From: Halorubrum alkaliphilum
GTDB taxonomy: Archaea > Halobacteriota > Halobacteria > Halobacteriales > Haloferacaceae
Direction of reading: 5' to 3'
Assembly (NCBI RefSeq): GCF_017873815.1
Contig: NZ_JAGGKQ010000002.1
Coordinates: 124,001 to 188,000 of the forward strand
Length of the DNA stretch: 64,000 nucleotides
Shown: positions 25,672 through 34,515 of the stretch, one piece after another
How positions within the stretch are numbered: position 1 is the first letter of the stretch
How the letters are laid out: every line of letters begins with the position of its first letter
Notes under the pieces: model-generated
What the model saw: only the letters and a program-made list of their open reading frames with translations
The model's database searches: none
Told to the model about the DNA's origin: nothing
Position numbers and translations under genes: made by a program

Positions 25672-27225
25672 ATGGCACGGTCGCGTGCGGTGACGACGGC
25701 GGCGGTAGCTGTTGGGCTCGCAGCCGCGGTGCTGCTCGTCGCCTCCACCGGTGCGACCGTCCTCGACGGCCCGTCGGATTCGATAAGCGACGACGTCGCG
25801 CTTCAGCCCGGCGACAACCCCTACACGTATCTCGACGAGAACGACGAGCTCGTCGTCGACGTCACGGAGGAGAACCCGCGGATCGAGGCCGACGGCGTGA
25901 ACCCGGACGCGTTCAGCGCCCAGCGCGCGCTCTTTTATGTCACGTTCGACGGCGACACGCGGGCGGAGGCGTGGATCGACCATGACGCGGAGGCGGTAAC
26001 GTTCACGGTCGACGGCGAGCCGGTCGAGAGCCGCGAGGACGCAGCGCGCTTGACCCCCGAGAACGACGCGGTGGCGATCGGCGTCGAGGTCGACACCCGG
26101 ATCGTCGACGCCGTGCCGGGCGACCGGCTCATCGACTCCATCTCGGTCCACGCCGAGACGCCTTCGGACGACGACTCGACGACCGAGAGCGCGGGTGGCT
26201 CGTCCGGACCGGTCGTCACGATGACTGAACCGAGCCCGGACGCGCGTACGTTCGACCTCCGCGCCGTTGTCGGCGGGGCCGACACCGAACTCGACCTCGC
26301 GGGGATGTACGTCGGGGGCGACTGGATCCGGCTCGACCGGCTCTCGTTTGTTCGCGACGCGCCGGGCGATGTCGAGATGCGTGTGACGGGAGCCGAGAAC
26401 CGGCCTGCCGACACGGGGGTAGTGCCCCCGGGCGTCGATCCGCTGGGGTACTACACCGTCGAGTTTGGGGAGCCCGACCAGCCGATCCGCGAGGCCACCG
26501 CCACGCTCGCGGTCGACCGCGACCGGCTTGACGAGGCGGGTGTCGAGCCCGAGGCGCTCGTCGCGTACCACGACGCCGGCGAGGGCTGGGAACGGACCGA
26601 CACCCGAGTCGTTGCCACCGACTCGGAGACGGTCCGGCTGGCGGTCGACTCCGGTGGGTTCTCGTCGTTCGCGCTCGCGACCGAGTCGCCCGCGATCGAG
26701 CCGGGAAGCGCGAGGTTCGGGGCGGACGAGATCGAGGCGGGCGAGGAGCTATCGATCGAACTCGACGTGGAGAACGTGGGTCCGGCACCCGCGACCGGCG
26801 AGACCCTCCGAGTCGGGACCGCGGGTGAGACCCCAGTAACGGGCGGGACGTTCACGATCGATGCCGACCCGGGGGGGCCCGTAACGGAGTCGGTGACGGT
26901 GTCGATCGACGAGCCGGGGGTCCATGAGCTCGTGATCGACGGCGACCGGGTGACCGCGCCGACGACGGTCGGAAGCGTGGCCGTGACGAGCGCGAGCGAC
27001 TCCGACGAGGGGGCCGACGACTCGGAAGGCACTGACGGGGAGACGAGCATCGGGAGCGGGCTCGGGGACGACTCCGGGGAGGGATCGGACGCGCCGTCCG
27101 ACGCCGGGTCGCTCGACCCTGCGGAGGAGCCGGCAGGCTTCGACCTCACGGACGCCACGGGACTCGTGGCGCTGCTCGCCATCGTCCTCGCGACGCTGTT
27201 CCTCGTCCGGCGTGCGCCGCGGTAG
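25672..27225 (+). CDS. Secreted, membrane-anchored protein with PGF-pre-PGF-like domain
   Basis: 517-residue surface protein. Residues 1-27 are a Sec-type signal (ARSRAVTTAAVAVGLAAAVLL). The central region includes REATATLAVDRDRLDEAG and SGGFSSFALA, the pattern of the haloarchaeal PGF-pre-PGF domain. It is followed by a CARDB-like beta domain (EAGEELSIELDVENVGPA) and a Ser/Asp/Gly-rich stalk. A C-terminal membrane helix (TGLVALLAIVLATLFLV) ends in VRRAPR, anchoring it to the membrane with the bulk outside. No PGF triad precedes the helix, so archaeosortase processing is not supported. Function unknown. Confidence 0.75.
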   Translation: MARSRAVTTAAVAVGLAAAVLLVASTGATVLDGPSDSISDDVALQPGDNPYTYLDENDELVVDVTEENPRIEADGVNPDAFSAQRALFYVTFDGDTRAEAWIDHDAEAVTFTVDGEPVESREDAARLTPENDAVAIGVEVDTRIVDAVPGDRLIDSISVHAETPSDDDSTTESAGGSSGPVVTMTEPSPDARTFDLRAVVGGADTELDLAGMYVGGDWIRLDRLSFVRDAPGDVEMRVTGAENRPADTGVVPPGVDPLGYYTVEFGEPDQPIREATATLAVDRDRLDEAGVEPEALVAYHDAGEGWERTDTRVVATDSETVRLAVDSGGFSSFALATESPAIEPGSARFGADEIEAGEELSIELDVENVGPAPATGETLRVGTAGETPVTGGTFTIDADPGGPVTESVTVSIDEPGVHELVIDGDRVTAPTTVGSVAVTSASDSDEGADDSEGTDGETSIGSGLGDDSGEGSDAPSDAGSLDPAEEPAGFDLTDATGLVALLAIVLATLFLVRRAPR

Positions 27226-27233
27226 AAAGTCGG

Positions 27234-27491
27234 CTACGTTCCGCCGTCGGTGTACGCTCGGTCGTCGAGTACCTGCCGCGCCGTCGCGTTCGCCTCGGCG
27301 GGAGAGGGACACGCTCCATCAGTGACTTCGCCGGCAAGGCGACCGGCGAGCGCGTACACGGCCTCGCCGTCGCCCCGGTCGGCAACGCGTTCGAACGTCG
27401 GCCGGAAGCCGGCGGCGCTGCGTCGTCCCTCCTCGTCGAGCGAGGCGTCGATGGCGTACTCGAGCTGGCGGACCGCTTCTTCGGGTCGCAT
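27234..27491 (-). CDS. Small conserved hypothetical protein
   Basis: 85-residue, probably helical, cytoplasmic protein starting MRPEEAVRQLEYAIDASLDEE. No known motif is visible; one cysteine. The ATG at 27491 is supported by a minus-strand TATA-like CTTTAAGT at 27522-27515, about 25 bp upstream, giving a leaderless message. Longer readings to 27668 would run through that promoter and lack acidic composition, so they are rejected. It converges on the surface protein gene and diverges from the phosphatase gene. Confidence 0.65.
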   Translation of the reverse strand: MRPEEAVRQLEYAIDASLDEEGRRSAAGFRPTFERVADRGDGEAVYALAGRLAGEVTDGACPSPAEANATARQVLDDRAYTDGGT

Positions 27492-27591
27492 GGATACCCG
27501 TACCCGACGTGTCCACTTAAAGGTACTCGGATTCGGAATTGAGTTAATTACTCCGGGTCGAGGGAGATCCGATCGTGGCCGCGGATCGACG

Positions 27592-27598
27592 TTTATAC
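27592..27598 (+). promoter_or_regulatory. TATA box of the inositol monophosphatase-family gene
   Basis: TTTATAC, 25 bp before the ATG at 27623, indicating leaderless transcription and deciding this start over an in-frame ATG at 27575. Confidence 0.6.
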
Positions 27599-27622
27599 GC
27601 GTCGGGGCCCCGAAATCGGGGC

Positions 27623-28429
27623 ATGAGCGATACCGACGATCGTGCCGCAGTCGCCGAGGCGGCGGCACGGGCGGGTGCCCGCGTGGCCGACGACGCCTTC
27701 AGGACGGACATCCCGGTCGAACAGAAGGGCGAGGACGATGTCGTCACCGAGGCCGACCGCGCCGCCCAGCGAACCGTGATCGAACGCATCCGGGAGTCGT
27801 TCCCCGACGACGCGATCGTCGGCGAGGAGGAGGACGCCCGTAAGCGCGTGCCCGACGAGGGGACTGCGTGGGTCATCGACCCCATCGACGGCACCCACAA
27901 CTTCGTTCGCGAGATCCGCTTTTGGGGGACCGCGGTCGCCGCCGTCGTCGACGGCGAACCGGTCGCGGCAGCCACGGTCGCGCCCGCGCTCGGAGACGTG
28001 TACACCGCGGACGCCGACGGCGCGTATCGGAACGGCGAGCGTATGTCTGTCAACGACGTCGACGATCCCCGGCGCGGCGCGGTCGACCCAACGCTGTGGT
28101 GGGACTACGACGCCCGCGACGAGTACGCCAACGCCTGTGAGGCGATCGTCCGCCGGTTCGGCGATATGCGGCGACTCGGCGCGGCACAGGTGGTCCTCCC
28201 GACGGTCGCCGCGGGCGGGCTCGAAGGGACGATATCGAACCTCCAAGCGAACCCGTGGGACTCCGTCGCTGGCGTCTTCATGATCCGGCAGGCCGGCGGG
28301 ACGGTGACCGATCTGGAAGGCAACCGATGGCGACACGACTCCGTCGGCCTCGTCGCCTCGAACGGAACACTCCACGACGACGTGCTCGCGGCCGCACAAG
28401 CGATCGAAGTCGGCGTCGAACCGGCGTAG
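27623..28429 (+). CDS. Inositol monophosphatase-family phosphatase
   Basis: 268-residue lithium-sensitive-type phosphatase. Metal-binding motifs are intact: GEEEDARKR near residue 70, WVIDPIDGTHNF near 88 (the DPIDGT signature), and NPWDSVAGVFMIRQAGG near 208. In archaea this family includes inositol-1-phosphatases and fructose-1,6-bisphosphatases, and the sequence alone does not separate the two. It stands alone in its transcription unit. Confidence 0.88.
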   Translation: MSDTDDRAAVAEAAARAGARVADDAFRTDIPVEQKGEDDVVTEADRAAQRTVIERIRESFPDDAIVGEEEDARKRVPDEGTAWVIDPIDGTHNFVREIRFWGTAVAAVVDGEPVAAATVAPALGDVYTADADGAYRNGERMSVNDVDDPRRGAVDPTLWWDYDARDEYANACEAIVRRFGDMRRLGAAQVVLPTVAAGGLEGTISNLQANPWDSVAGVFMIRQAGGTVTDLEGNRWRHDSVGLVASNGTLHDDVLAAAQAIEVGVEPA

Positions 28430-28549
28430 CGGACAGCGTGACCCGCGTACACGGAATCGAGGTCAGCCCCCGCGAGCCTCGACGACAACGACTTCCCACG
28501 CGTGGCGCGTTCCGAAAACCCTTACACCCACACGACCCGATAATCGTTT

Positions 28550-29338
28550 ATGAAGGTTCTCGTGACCGTCAAGGAGGTCGCGGAAGCGGACGACGACTTC
28601 TCCATCGACGGGACCGACATCGCCGAGTCGGACCTAGAGTACGACCTCAACGAGTGGGACGACTACGCCGTCGAGGCGGCCGTCCAACTCGCGGAAGCCG
28701 ACATCGCCGACGAGGTCGTCGCCGTCACCATCGGCCCGGAGCGTGCCGAAGAGACCATCCGAATGGCCCTCGCGAAGGGTGTCGACCGCGCGGTCCGCGT
28801 TTGGGACGACGCCTTCGAGGGGGCGTTCCCGGATGTCGCCTCCAAGATCGACGTCTTCGAGGCGGTCGTCGCGTCCGAGGAGCCGGACCTCGTTCTTGGC
28901 GGCGTTCAGGCCGCCGACACCGGGTTCGGCGCGACCGGCGTCGCCCTCGCCGAACGGATCGGATTCAACCACGCCGCCGTCGTCAACGACCTCGAAGTGG
29001 ACGCCGATGCCGGGCTCGCCAACGTCCATCGCGAATTGGAGGGTGGCGTCGAGGAGCTAACCGAGGTCGATCTCCCGGCCGTTCTCACCGTCCAGACCGG
29101 ACTCAACGAGCCGCGGTACGCCAGCCTACGCGGGATCCGGCAGGCCCAGCGCAAGGAGATCGCACCGATGGACCTCGACGACCTCGGTCTCGACACGACC
29201 GATGTCGAGAGTACGCTGACGCTGACGGCGATGTACGAGCCCGAGAGCGAGTCCGACGCGGAGCTCATCGAGGGCGACGCCGGGGAGGCCGCGGATCGCC
29301 TTGCGGAGGTTCTCCGCGAGAAGGGGGTGGGTGTGTGA
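28550..29338 (+). CDS. etfB: Electron transfer flavoprotein subunit beta
   Basis: 262-residue beta subunit of the heterodimeric electron transfer flavoprotein, which takes electrons from acyl-CoA dehydrogenases. Typical segments are MKVLVTVKEVAE at the start, the recurring VAVTIGPERAEETIRMALAKG pattern read in two pieces, and VLGGVQAADTGFGATGVALAE in the nucleotide-binding part. Its TGA overlaps the ATG of the alpha subunit gene. The fused 3-hydroxyacyl-CoA dehydrogenase gene in the same window belongs to the same pathway. Confidence 0.95.
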   Translation: MKVLVTVKEVAEADDDFSIDGTDIAESDLEYDLNEWDDYAVEAAVQLAEADIADEVVAVTIGPERAEETIRMALAKGVDRAVRVWDDAFEGAFPDVASKIDVFEAVVASEEPDLVLGGVQAADTGFGATGVALAERIGFNHAAVVNDLEVDADAGLANVHRELEGGVEELTEVDLPAVLTVQTGLNEPRYASLRGIRQAQRKEIAPMDLDDLGLDTTDVESTLTLTAMYEPESESDAELIEGDAGEAADRLAEVLREKGVGV

Positions 29339-30282
29339 TGAGCGTCCTCGTCGTCGCCGACCACCGCCGCGGCGAACTGCGCGATGTCTCCTACGAACTG
29401 GTGACCGCGGGCCGAGAACTCGCGGACGCGCTCGACGGTGAACTCGCGGTTGCCGTCATCGCCGGCGATACCGACCGCTTCGCGGAGTCGCTAAACCGGC
29501 CGGGTGTCGACCGGATTTACACGGTCGAGAACGGCGAGGAGTTCGATAACACCGTTTACACGGCCGCCGTTACCGAGCTCGTCGGGCGGTCCGGCGCGAC
29601 CGCGGTGCTCGCGCCGAACTCCGTCAACGGACTCGATTACGCGCCCGCGGTCGCCGAGCGACTCGACATCCCCCTCGTGACCGACGCGATCGACTTCGCG
29701 GTCGACGACGGGCTGACGGTCACCCGCGAGATGTACGGCTCGAAGGTGGAGACGACCGTCGCCGTCGACGGCGACCAGTTCTGTCTCACGCTCCGCGGCG
29801 GCGAGTTCGCCCCCGCCGAGGGCGTTGGTGAGGCCGAGGTCGAGTCGGTCACCGTCGATCACCCGGACTCCGGCGCGCGCGTGAAGGGGTTCGAGGAGGT
29901 CGGTGGCGGCGACGTCGACATCGCGGACGCGGACGTGCTCGTCTCCGTCGGCCGCGGGATCGAGGAGGAGGAGAACCTCGAAGTCGTCGAGGAGTTGGCC
30001 GAGACACTCGGCGCGACGCTATCGGCCTCCCGCCCCATCGTCGACAGCGGGTGGCTCCCGAAGAACCGGCAGGTCGGCCAGTCGGGGAAGGTCGTCACCC
30101 CTGACGTGTACATCGCGGTCGGCATCTCCGGCGCGGTCCAGCACGTCGCCGGCATGAAGGGCTCCGACACGATCGTCGCGATCAACACCGACCCCAACGC
30201 GCCGATCTTCGACGTCGCCGACTACGGTATCGTCGGCGACCTGTTCGATGTCGTCCCCGAACTCGTCGCGCAGTTCGAGTGA
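29338..30282 (+). CDS. etfA: Electron transfer flavoprotein subunit alpha
   Basis: 314-residue alpha subunit that binds FAD. The C-terminal FAD domain is clear: SRPIVDSGWLPKNRQVGQSG, VTPDVYIAVGISGAVQHVAG and IVAINTDPNAPIF. The ATG at 29338 overlaps the etfB stop codon (TGATG). In-frame readings that begin far upstream simply traverse etfB in another frame. Confidence 0.95.
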   Translation: MSVLVVADHRRGELRDVSYELVTAGRELADALDGELAVAVIAGDTDRFAESLNRPGVDRIYTVENGEEFDNTVYTAAVTELVGRSGATAVLAPNSVNGLDYAPAVAERLDIPLVTDAIDFAVDDGLTVTREMYGSKVETTVAVDGDQFCLTLRGGEFAPAEGVGEAEVESVTVDHPDSGARVKGFEEVGGGDVDIADADVLVSVGRGIEEEENLEVVEELAETLGATLSASRPIVDSGWLPKNRQVGQSGKVVTPDVYIAVGISGAVQHVAGMKGSDTIVAINTDPNAPIFDVADYGIVGDLFDVVPELVAQFE

Positions 30283-30339
30283 GGACGGACTCCGGCGCGC
30301 GGGAAAAGGAATATACGAACTCCCGCGGATCGGTTGGAT

Positions 30340-30594
30340 ATGCCACACATCCGGGGCGCGATACACGGGACTGCGGCGATGGTCACCCTGATCGTTGGGT
30401 CGATACTCACGTCGACGGTCCGCGAGCACGTTGAGGTGTTCGCGGAGCTGTCGGCGACGACGACGCGAGTTCTCGTTGACGTCGCCGAGCTCCCGATCTC
30501 CGAGGAGATCGCCGGGATCGTCGTGCCCGTCGGCGTGTTGATGGGCGTGTGGGTGTTCGCGTACGAGCTTCAGCGGCTCTCGCGAACGGAGTGA
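30340..30594 (+). CDS. Small membrane protein
   Basis: 84-residue protein with two hydrophobic helices (about 12-28 and 58-75, [17 protein letters not shown]) joined by a helical acidic linker. It ends with a basic-acidic LQRLSRTE. No family is recognised. A possible TATA-like GGAATATACG (30308-30317) precedes the ATG by about 25 bp, which favours 30340 over an in-frame TTG two codons earlier. It lies between etfA and rfcS without obvious functional connection. Confidence 0.6.
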   Translation: MPHIRGAIHGTAAMVTLIVGSILTSTVREHVEVFAELSATTTRVLVDVAELPISEEIAGIVVPVGVLMGVWVFAYELQRLSRTE

Positions 30595-30691
30595 CACGGA
30601 CGCTTCGTCGTTCACGGACGCCTCCGTCGTTCGGGGTCGGGACCCTCTTCGAGTCGGCCTGTCACCTCACGACTGATCCGTTCTCGGTTCG

Positions 30692-30698
30692 TTTATCA
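30692..30698 (+). promoter_or_regulatory. TATA box of rfcS
   Basis: TTTATCA, 25 bp before the ATG at 30723, consistent with a leaderless message and with the short N-terminus chosen for the clamp-loader subunit. Confidence 0.5.
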
Positions 30699-30722
30699 CC
30701 CCGCCGACCCCTCGATCCGAAC

Positions 30723-31709
30723 ATGAGCGACGCCGAGGGGTCGCCGGCGGCGACCGCGACGGGCCGGGAGATCTGGATCGAGAAGTACCGACCACAGACG
30801 CTCTCCGACATTCACGGACAAGAAGAAATAATCGAGCGACTCCAGAGCTACATCGACCAGGACGACGTACCGCACCTGTTGTTTTCAGGGCCAGCAGGTG
30901 TGGGAAAGACGACCGCAGCCACCGCTATCGCCCGGGAAGTGTACGGCGAGGAGAACTGGCGGGGAAACTTCCTCGAACTCAACGCTTCCGACCAGCGCGG
31001 TATCGACGTGGTGCGCGACCGGATCAAGGGGTTCGCGCGCTCGTCGTTCGGCGGCGACTTCCGGATCGTGTTCCTCGATGAGTCGGACAGCCTTACCGAT
31101 GACGCACAGTCAGCACTCCGTCGAACGATGGAGCAGTTCTCCGACAACACGCGGTTCATACTCTCGTGTAACTACTCTTCGAAGATCATCGATCCGATCC
31201 AGTCTCGGTGTGCGGTGTTCCGGTTCTCCCCGCTCTCGGACAAGGCAGTTGCCGCCCAAACGCGGGAGATCGCGACCGCCGAGGGGATCGAGGTGACCGA
31301 TGCGGGCGTCGACGCACTCGTCTACGCGGCCGACGGCGACATGCGCCGCGCGATCAACTCGCTTCAGGCAGCCGCGACGACCGGCGACGTCGTCGACGAG
31401 GAGGCCGTCTACGCGATCACGGCAACCGCCCGTCCGGAGGAGATCGAATCGATGGTGACCGACGCGCTGAACGGCGACTTCACGAAGGCGCGCGCGACCC
31501 TCGACACGCTGCTCACGGACACCGGAATGGCCGGCGGCGACGTGATCGACCAGCTCCACCGCTCGGTCTGGGAGTTCGACCTCCACGAGCGCGAGGCGGT
31601 TCGGCTGATGGAGCGTGTCGGCGAGGCCGACTACCGGATCGCCGAGGGCGCGAACGAGCAGGTCCAACTGGAGGCGTTGCTGGCGGCGTTGGCGCTACGC
31701 GAGGAGTAG
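30723..31709 (+). CDS. rfcS: Replication factor C small subunit
   Basis: Clamp-loader ATPase that, with the large subunit, opens PCNA at primer ends. The 328-residue AAA+ protein has [16 protein letters not shown] (RFC box II), Walker [11 protein letters not shown] near residue 57, Walker [10 protein letters not shown] near 118, sensor [10 protein letters not shown], and the arginine finger in [10 protein letters not shown]. No intein is present, although this gene often carries one in haloarchaea. The ATG at 30723 fits both the promoter and the family. Confidence 0.96.
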   Translation: MSDAEGSPAATATGREIWIEKYRPQTLSDIHGQEEIIERLQSYIDQDDVPHLLFSGPAGVGKTTAATAIAREVYGEENWRGNFLELNASDQRGIDVVRDRIKGFARSSFGGDFRIVFLDESDSLTDDAQSALRRTMEQFSDNTRFILSCNYSSKIIDPIQSRCAVFRFSPLSDKAVAAQTREIATAEGIEVTDAGVDALVYAADGDMRRAINSLQAAATTGDVVDEEAVYAITATARPEEIESMVTDALNGDFTKARATLDTLLTDTGMAGGDVIDQLHRSVWEFDLHEREAVRLMERVGEADYRIAEGANEQVQLEALLAALALREE

Positions 31710-31748
31710 CGGTTTGCGGCTGGAACGGTCCGAATAGCCGTTCTCTCG

Positions 31749-32417
31749 TCAAAACTCGTCCAGTCCCGACTGTTCGGCGGCCGCGAGCACGTCCGCACAC
31801 GTCGACCACGACCGGCGGGCGTGGTCGGGGACGTCGCCGTGGTCGTCGACGTACGCTCGGAGGAACTCGCGAGTTTTCGGGTCGCTCGGGTAGCCGCTGC
31901 CGACGCCGTCGTAGTCGGGGTAGGCCGCATCGATCGCCCGCATCCGGGCGTCGCGGGCGACCTTCGCGACGATGCTCGCCGCGCCGACGACGGGGTCGGT
32001 TTCGTCGGCACCGTGAGCGGCGTCGATGTCGGGCGGAGTCGCGTCGTTGCCGTCGCGTTCCGCCACGTGCTCGGCCAGTCGCTTCGCGAAGCGGTCCTCC
32101 GAGGTGTCACCCGCATCGGCGAAGACGCGGTCGCCGGAGCGGAGCACGCCACGGACCGCCCGGGCCTGTCCGCTGACGGTGAGCGTGTTCATGTCCGTAT
32201 CGGGGGCGTCGATCTCGGCGGGCTCGACCGTCGCGACTGCGATCTCCACGGCGTCGTGTGCGCGCAACTCGGCGGCGATCGCGTTCCGCCGGGCGGGCGA
32301 CACGCGCTTCGAGTCGTCGATGTCGTCCGGGAGGAGATCGGGGCTCGCGCGCACGGCTGCGGCGACCATTGGCCCGAGCACGGGTCCCTTTCCAGCCTCG
32401 TCGACGCCGACGTACAT
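31749..32417 (-). CDS. rnhB: Ribonuclease HII
   Basis: Cuts the RNA strand of RNA:DNA hybrids and removes misincorporated ribonucleotides. The 222-residue protein has the catalytic acids in place: VGVDEAGKGPVLGPM at the N-terminus, a central Asp in DRVFADAGD, and DPVVGAASIVAKVARD with the last Asp near 145. The C-terminal YPSDPKTREFL is the substrate-recognition segment. It converges on rfcS and is followed downstream by the eS8 gene end. Confidence 0.93.
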   Translation of the reverse strand: MYVGVDEAGKGPVLGPMVAAAVRASPDLLPDDIDDSKRVSPARRNAIAAELRAHDAVEIAVATVEPAEIDAPDTDMNTLTVSGQARAVRGVLRSGDRVFADAGDTSEDRFAKRLAEHVAERDGNDATPPDIDAAHGADETDPVVGAASIVAKVARDARMRAIDAAYPDYDGVGSGYPSDPKTREFLRAYVDDHGDVPDHARRSWSTCADVLAAAEQSGLDEF

Positions 32418-32468
32418 ACCCGTACCGGCGGGCGGGGGGATGAAAAGGGCTTCAGATCGGGAGTCGGG

Positions 32469-32840
32469 CTACTCGACGAGGACCGCGTTGACGCCGCCGG
32501 TCTGGCCGGGGCGGGAGGTGACGCGGGCGCGGCCCGCGGAGGTCTCGATGATCGCGCCCTTGGTGACGATGTTCCGGCGGGCGTAGTTGACGTTGGAGGG
32601 GTTGTCGATGACGTCCTCGATGGTCGCTTCGGTGACCTCGCCGTCGTCGGCGACCTGCGCGACGTTCGTCGAGAGGGCTCGAACCTTCGTCTCGGTGCCG
32701 CGGGAGTCGATGAACTGGACACGGGTATCGCCGACGGTCGTCTCGGCGGGCTCGCGCCCGAGCTGGTGGCGTTTCTTGTTTGAGGCGTGCTTCAGTCGGC
32801 CGCCGGTCCGCTTGCGCGTGGAGCGTCCTTGGTCTTTCAT
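32469..32840 (-). CDS. rps8e: 30S ribosomal protein eS8 (S8e)
   Basis: Small-subunit protein specific to archaea and eukaryotes, 123 residues. The basic start MKDQGRSTRKRTGGRLK and the segments VNYARRNIVTKGAIIET and TSRPGQTGGVNAVLVE are diagnostic. The ATG at 32840 begins the conserved N-terminus; longer in-frame readings upstream lack similarity. It is transcribed toward rnhB, from which it is separated by about 50 bp, but as the upstream gene. Confidence 0.95.
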   Translation of the reverse strand: MKDQGRSTRKRTGGRLKHASNKKRHQLGREPAETTVGDTRVQFIDSRGTETKVRALSTNVAQVADDGEVTEATIEDVIDNPSNVNYARRNIVTKGAIIETSAGRARVTSRPGQTGGVNAVLVE

Positions 32841-32988
32841 ACAGGTATGAACAGCCAGCGAATACTTGAAGCGTTCGACTCGGGCCGACGGAGGGCCGTT
32901 TCCGGCTGATCGGGACGGCGACACCGAGCGTCGGTCGGCGTCGTCGCCGACCGACAGACGAAAGTCCCGCCGAAGCCGATCCCTTCGT

Positions 32989-33342
32989 ATGAGCAACGAG
33001 GGCGGTGACGCCGACGACGGCGTGATGTCCGCGAGCGACTTCGGCGGCGAGGGACCGCCGATCGAGGAGAAGCCGTACAAGATCGTGTTCGAGGCGAACA
33101 AATGCTTCGGCGCGGGGAAGTGTGCCGAGGTCGCGGACAACTGGGAGATGGACGTCATAAGCGGGATGGCGAAGCCGCGGACCTACTACATCGGCGAGGA
33201 CGACCTCGCGGAGAACGTCCGAGCCGCGGAGGCCTGTCCGGCGAAGAAGGAGCGGGGTGTGATCCACGTCGTGGACCGACGTACCGACGAGGAGATCGCG
33301 CCGGATCCGCACGGCGACGGAACGCTCTCCGTCGACTGGTAG
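32989..33342 (+). CDS. Ferredoxin-like monocluster iron-sulfur protein
   Basis: 117-residue protein with an acidic N-terminal 25 residues and a small ferredoxin domain. Cluster ligands visible are NKCFGAGKCAEVAD and the distal ACPAKKERG; only three cysteines occur, in the arrangement C-x5-C...C-P. This fits the single-cluster [3Fe-4S] or atypical [4Fe-4S] ferredoxins often paired with cytochrome P450s rather than plant-type halophilic ferredoxin. It stands alone just before tRNA-Leu, so its partner is unknown. Confidence 0.78.
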   Translation: MSNEGGDADDGVMSASDFGGEGPPIEEKPYKIVFEANKCFGAGKCAEVADNWEMDVISGMAKPRTYYIGEDDLAENVRAAEACPAKKERGVIHVVDRRTDEEIAPDPHGDGTLSVDW

Positions 33343-33415
33343 CGCGTCGAGCGATCGCGGCGGCGTGGAGCGCATCCGAAAGGGGTTTGACCGCCCCACC
33401 GGAACTCCGGAGTGC

Positions 33416-33500
33416 GCGGGGGTGGCTGAGCCTGGCCAAAAGCGGCGGACTTAAGATCCGCTCCTGTAGAGGTTCGAGGGTTCGAATCCCTTCCCCCGCA
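33416..33500 (+). tRNA. tRNA-Leu (anticodon TAA)
   Basis: The acceptor arms GCGGGGG and CCCCCGC pair perfectly, with discriminator A at 33500. The anticodon stem GCGGA/TCCGC closes the loop CTTAAGA, giving anticodon TAA. It has a type II variable arm (TCCTGTAGA region) and the T arm GAGGG TTCGAAT CCCTT. No intron, and CCA is not encoded. Confidence 0.95.
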
Positions 33501-33503
33501 TGT

Positions 33504-33532
33504 CGCGGCGCTCACACATCGTGAGCGCCGCG
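33504..33532 (+). other. Perfect hairpin just downstream of tRNA-Leu
   Basis: CGCGGCGCTCAC and GTGAGCGCCGCG form a 12-bp perfect stem around the loop ACATC, starting 4 bp after the tRNA. It may act in 3' processing or termination, or be a relic of an inserted element. Twelve bases after it AAGGGATTCGAAC (33544-33556) is an inverted copy of the tRNA T-arm sequence at 33480-33492. Confidence 0.6.
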
Positions 33533-33610
33533 GCTCGGAGTTGAAGGGATTCGAACTAGGGAACGGAGCGAGCGAACGCGATGCGATGATCGACCGGGAG
33601 CAGCAACCGT

Positions 33611-33811
33611 TTATAAACCGATGGCGTCGAGCAGGTCGAACCCGACATCGGTGTAGTCGATCAGCCTGAACCCGATATAAATGCCGAGAATAGCCATCAC
33701 GCCCGGCAGTTCGGGCGGTGCTGGGATCGGCACGCGGAGGAACGCGAACAGCGCGCCGACCGTCACGCCGACGAGCGTCGCGACGACCGTCAGTGTCAGC
33801 GTCGAACTCAT
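33611..33811 (-). CDS. XapX domain membrane protein
   Basis: 66-residue membrane protein with two helices: TLTVVATLVGVTVGALFAFL and GVMAILGIYIGFRLID, joined by the proline-rich RVPIPAPPELPG. This is the XapX family, small bacterial/archaeal membrane proteins of unknown function. The ATG at 33811 is supported by a minus-strand TATA-like TTTTAAAT (33839-33832), about 25 bp upstream, implying a leaderless message; longer readings cross this promoter. Confidence 0.8.
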   Translation of the reverse strand: MSSTLTLTVVATLVGVTVGALFAFLRVPIPAPPELPGVMAILGIYIGFRLIDYTDVGFDLLDAIGL

Positions 33812-33945
33812 ACGTCGTCTCAGTGACTGGTATTTAAAACAACGACGTTCGATGACGACGACTCCCCGCGCGGCCGCCGACGCGAGCATATAACCGAGCG
33901 CCACGGATGGGTAGCGTTTTCCGGCGGGCGGTCCTGTCCGTGACC

Positions 33946-34512
33946 ATGGCACGAGAGGTTCATAACGCCGACAACCCGCAGGTAACGCTTCACACGAACC
34001 ACGGCGACGTCGTCATCGAGCTGTTCGCCGACCGCGCGCCGAAGACGGTGGAGAACTTCCTCGGGCTGGCCCGCCACGAGCCCGCCGCCGACGCCGATCC
34101 CGCCCCTGACACCGACACGTGGGAGGACCCCGAGAGCGGCGAGGTCCGCGGCGACTCGCTGTACGAGGGGAACGTCTTCCACCGCGTCATCGACGACTTC
34201 ATGATCCAGGGCGGCGACCCGCTGGAGTCCGGTCGCGGCGGTCCCGGCTACCAGTTCGACGACGAGTTCCACGACGATCTCACCCACGACGGCCCCGGGA
34301 TCCTCTCGATGGCCAACTCCGGACCGAACACCAACGGCTCGCAGTTCTTCATCACGCTCGACGCCACCCCCCACCTCGACGGCAAACACGCCGTCTTCGG
34401 GCAGGTGATCGACGGGATGAACGTCGTCGAGGAGATCGGGTCGCTCCCGACCGATCGACAGGACGAGCCGCGCGACACCGTCTCCATCGAGCGCGTCACC
34501 GTCGACGAGTAG
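33946..34512 (+). CDS. ppi: Cyclophilin-type peptidyl-prolyl cis-trans isomerase
   Basis: 188-residue cytoplasmic cyclophilin that speeds proline isomerisation in folding proteins. The active-site segments are FHRVIDDFMIQGGDP, ILSMANSGPNTNGSQFFIT and HLDGKHAVFGQV. An acidic insertion (PAADADPAPDTDTWEDP, near 42-58) distinguishes the haloarchaeal form. ATG 33946 gives MAREVHNADNPQVTL; an ATG at 33907 adds a basic, non-conserved stretch. The TATA box CATATAAC at 33888-33895 would leave a leader of about 25 nt. Confidence 0.93.
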   Translation: MAREVHNADNPQVTLHTNHGDVVIELFADRAPKTVENFLGLARHEPAADADPAPDTDTWEDPESGEVRGDSLYEGNVFHRVIDDFMIQGGDPLESGRGGPGYQFDDEFHDDLTHDGPGILSMANSGPNTNGSQFFITLDATPHLDGKHAVFGQVIDGMNVVEEIGSLPTDRQDEPRDTVSIERVTVDE

Positions 34513-34515
34513 CTC

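Noticed and set aside
33560-33625. A stretch GATCGACCGGGAGCAGCAAC with TTTATAA resembling one unit of the 57-bp array
   Set aside because: Similarity is short, and the TTTATAA contains the stop codon of the XapX gene, so coincidence is the simpler explanation.
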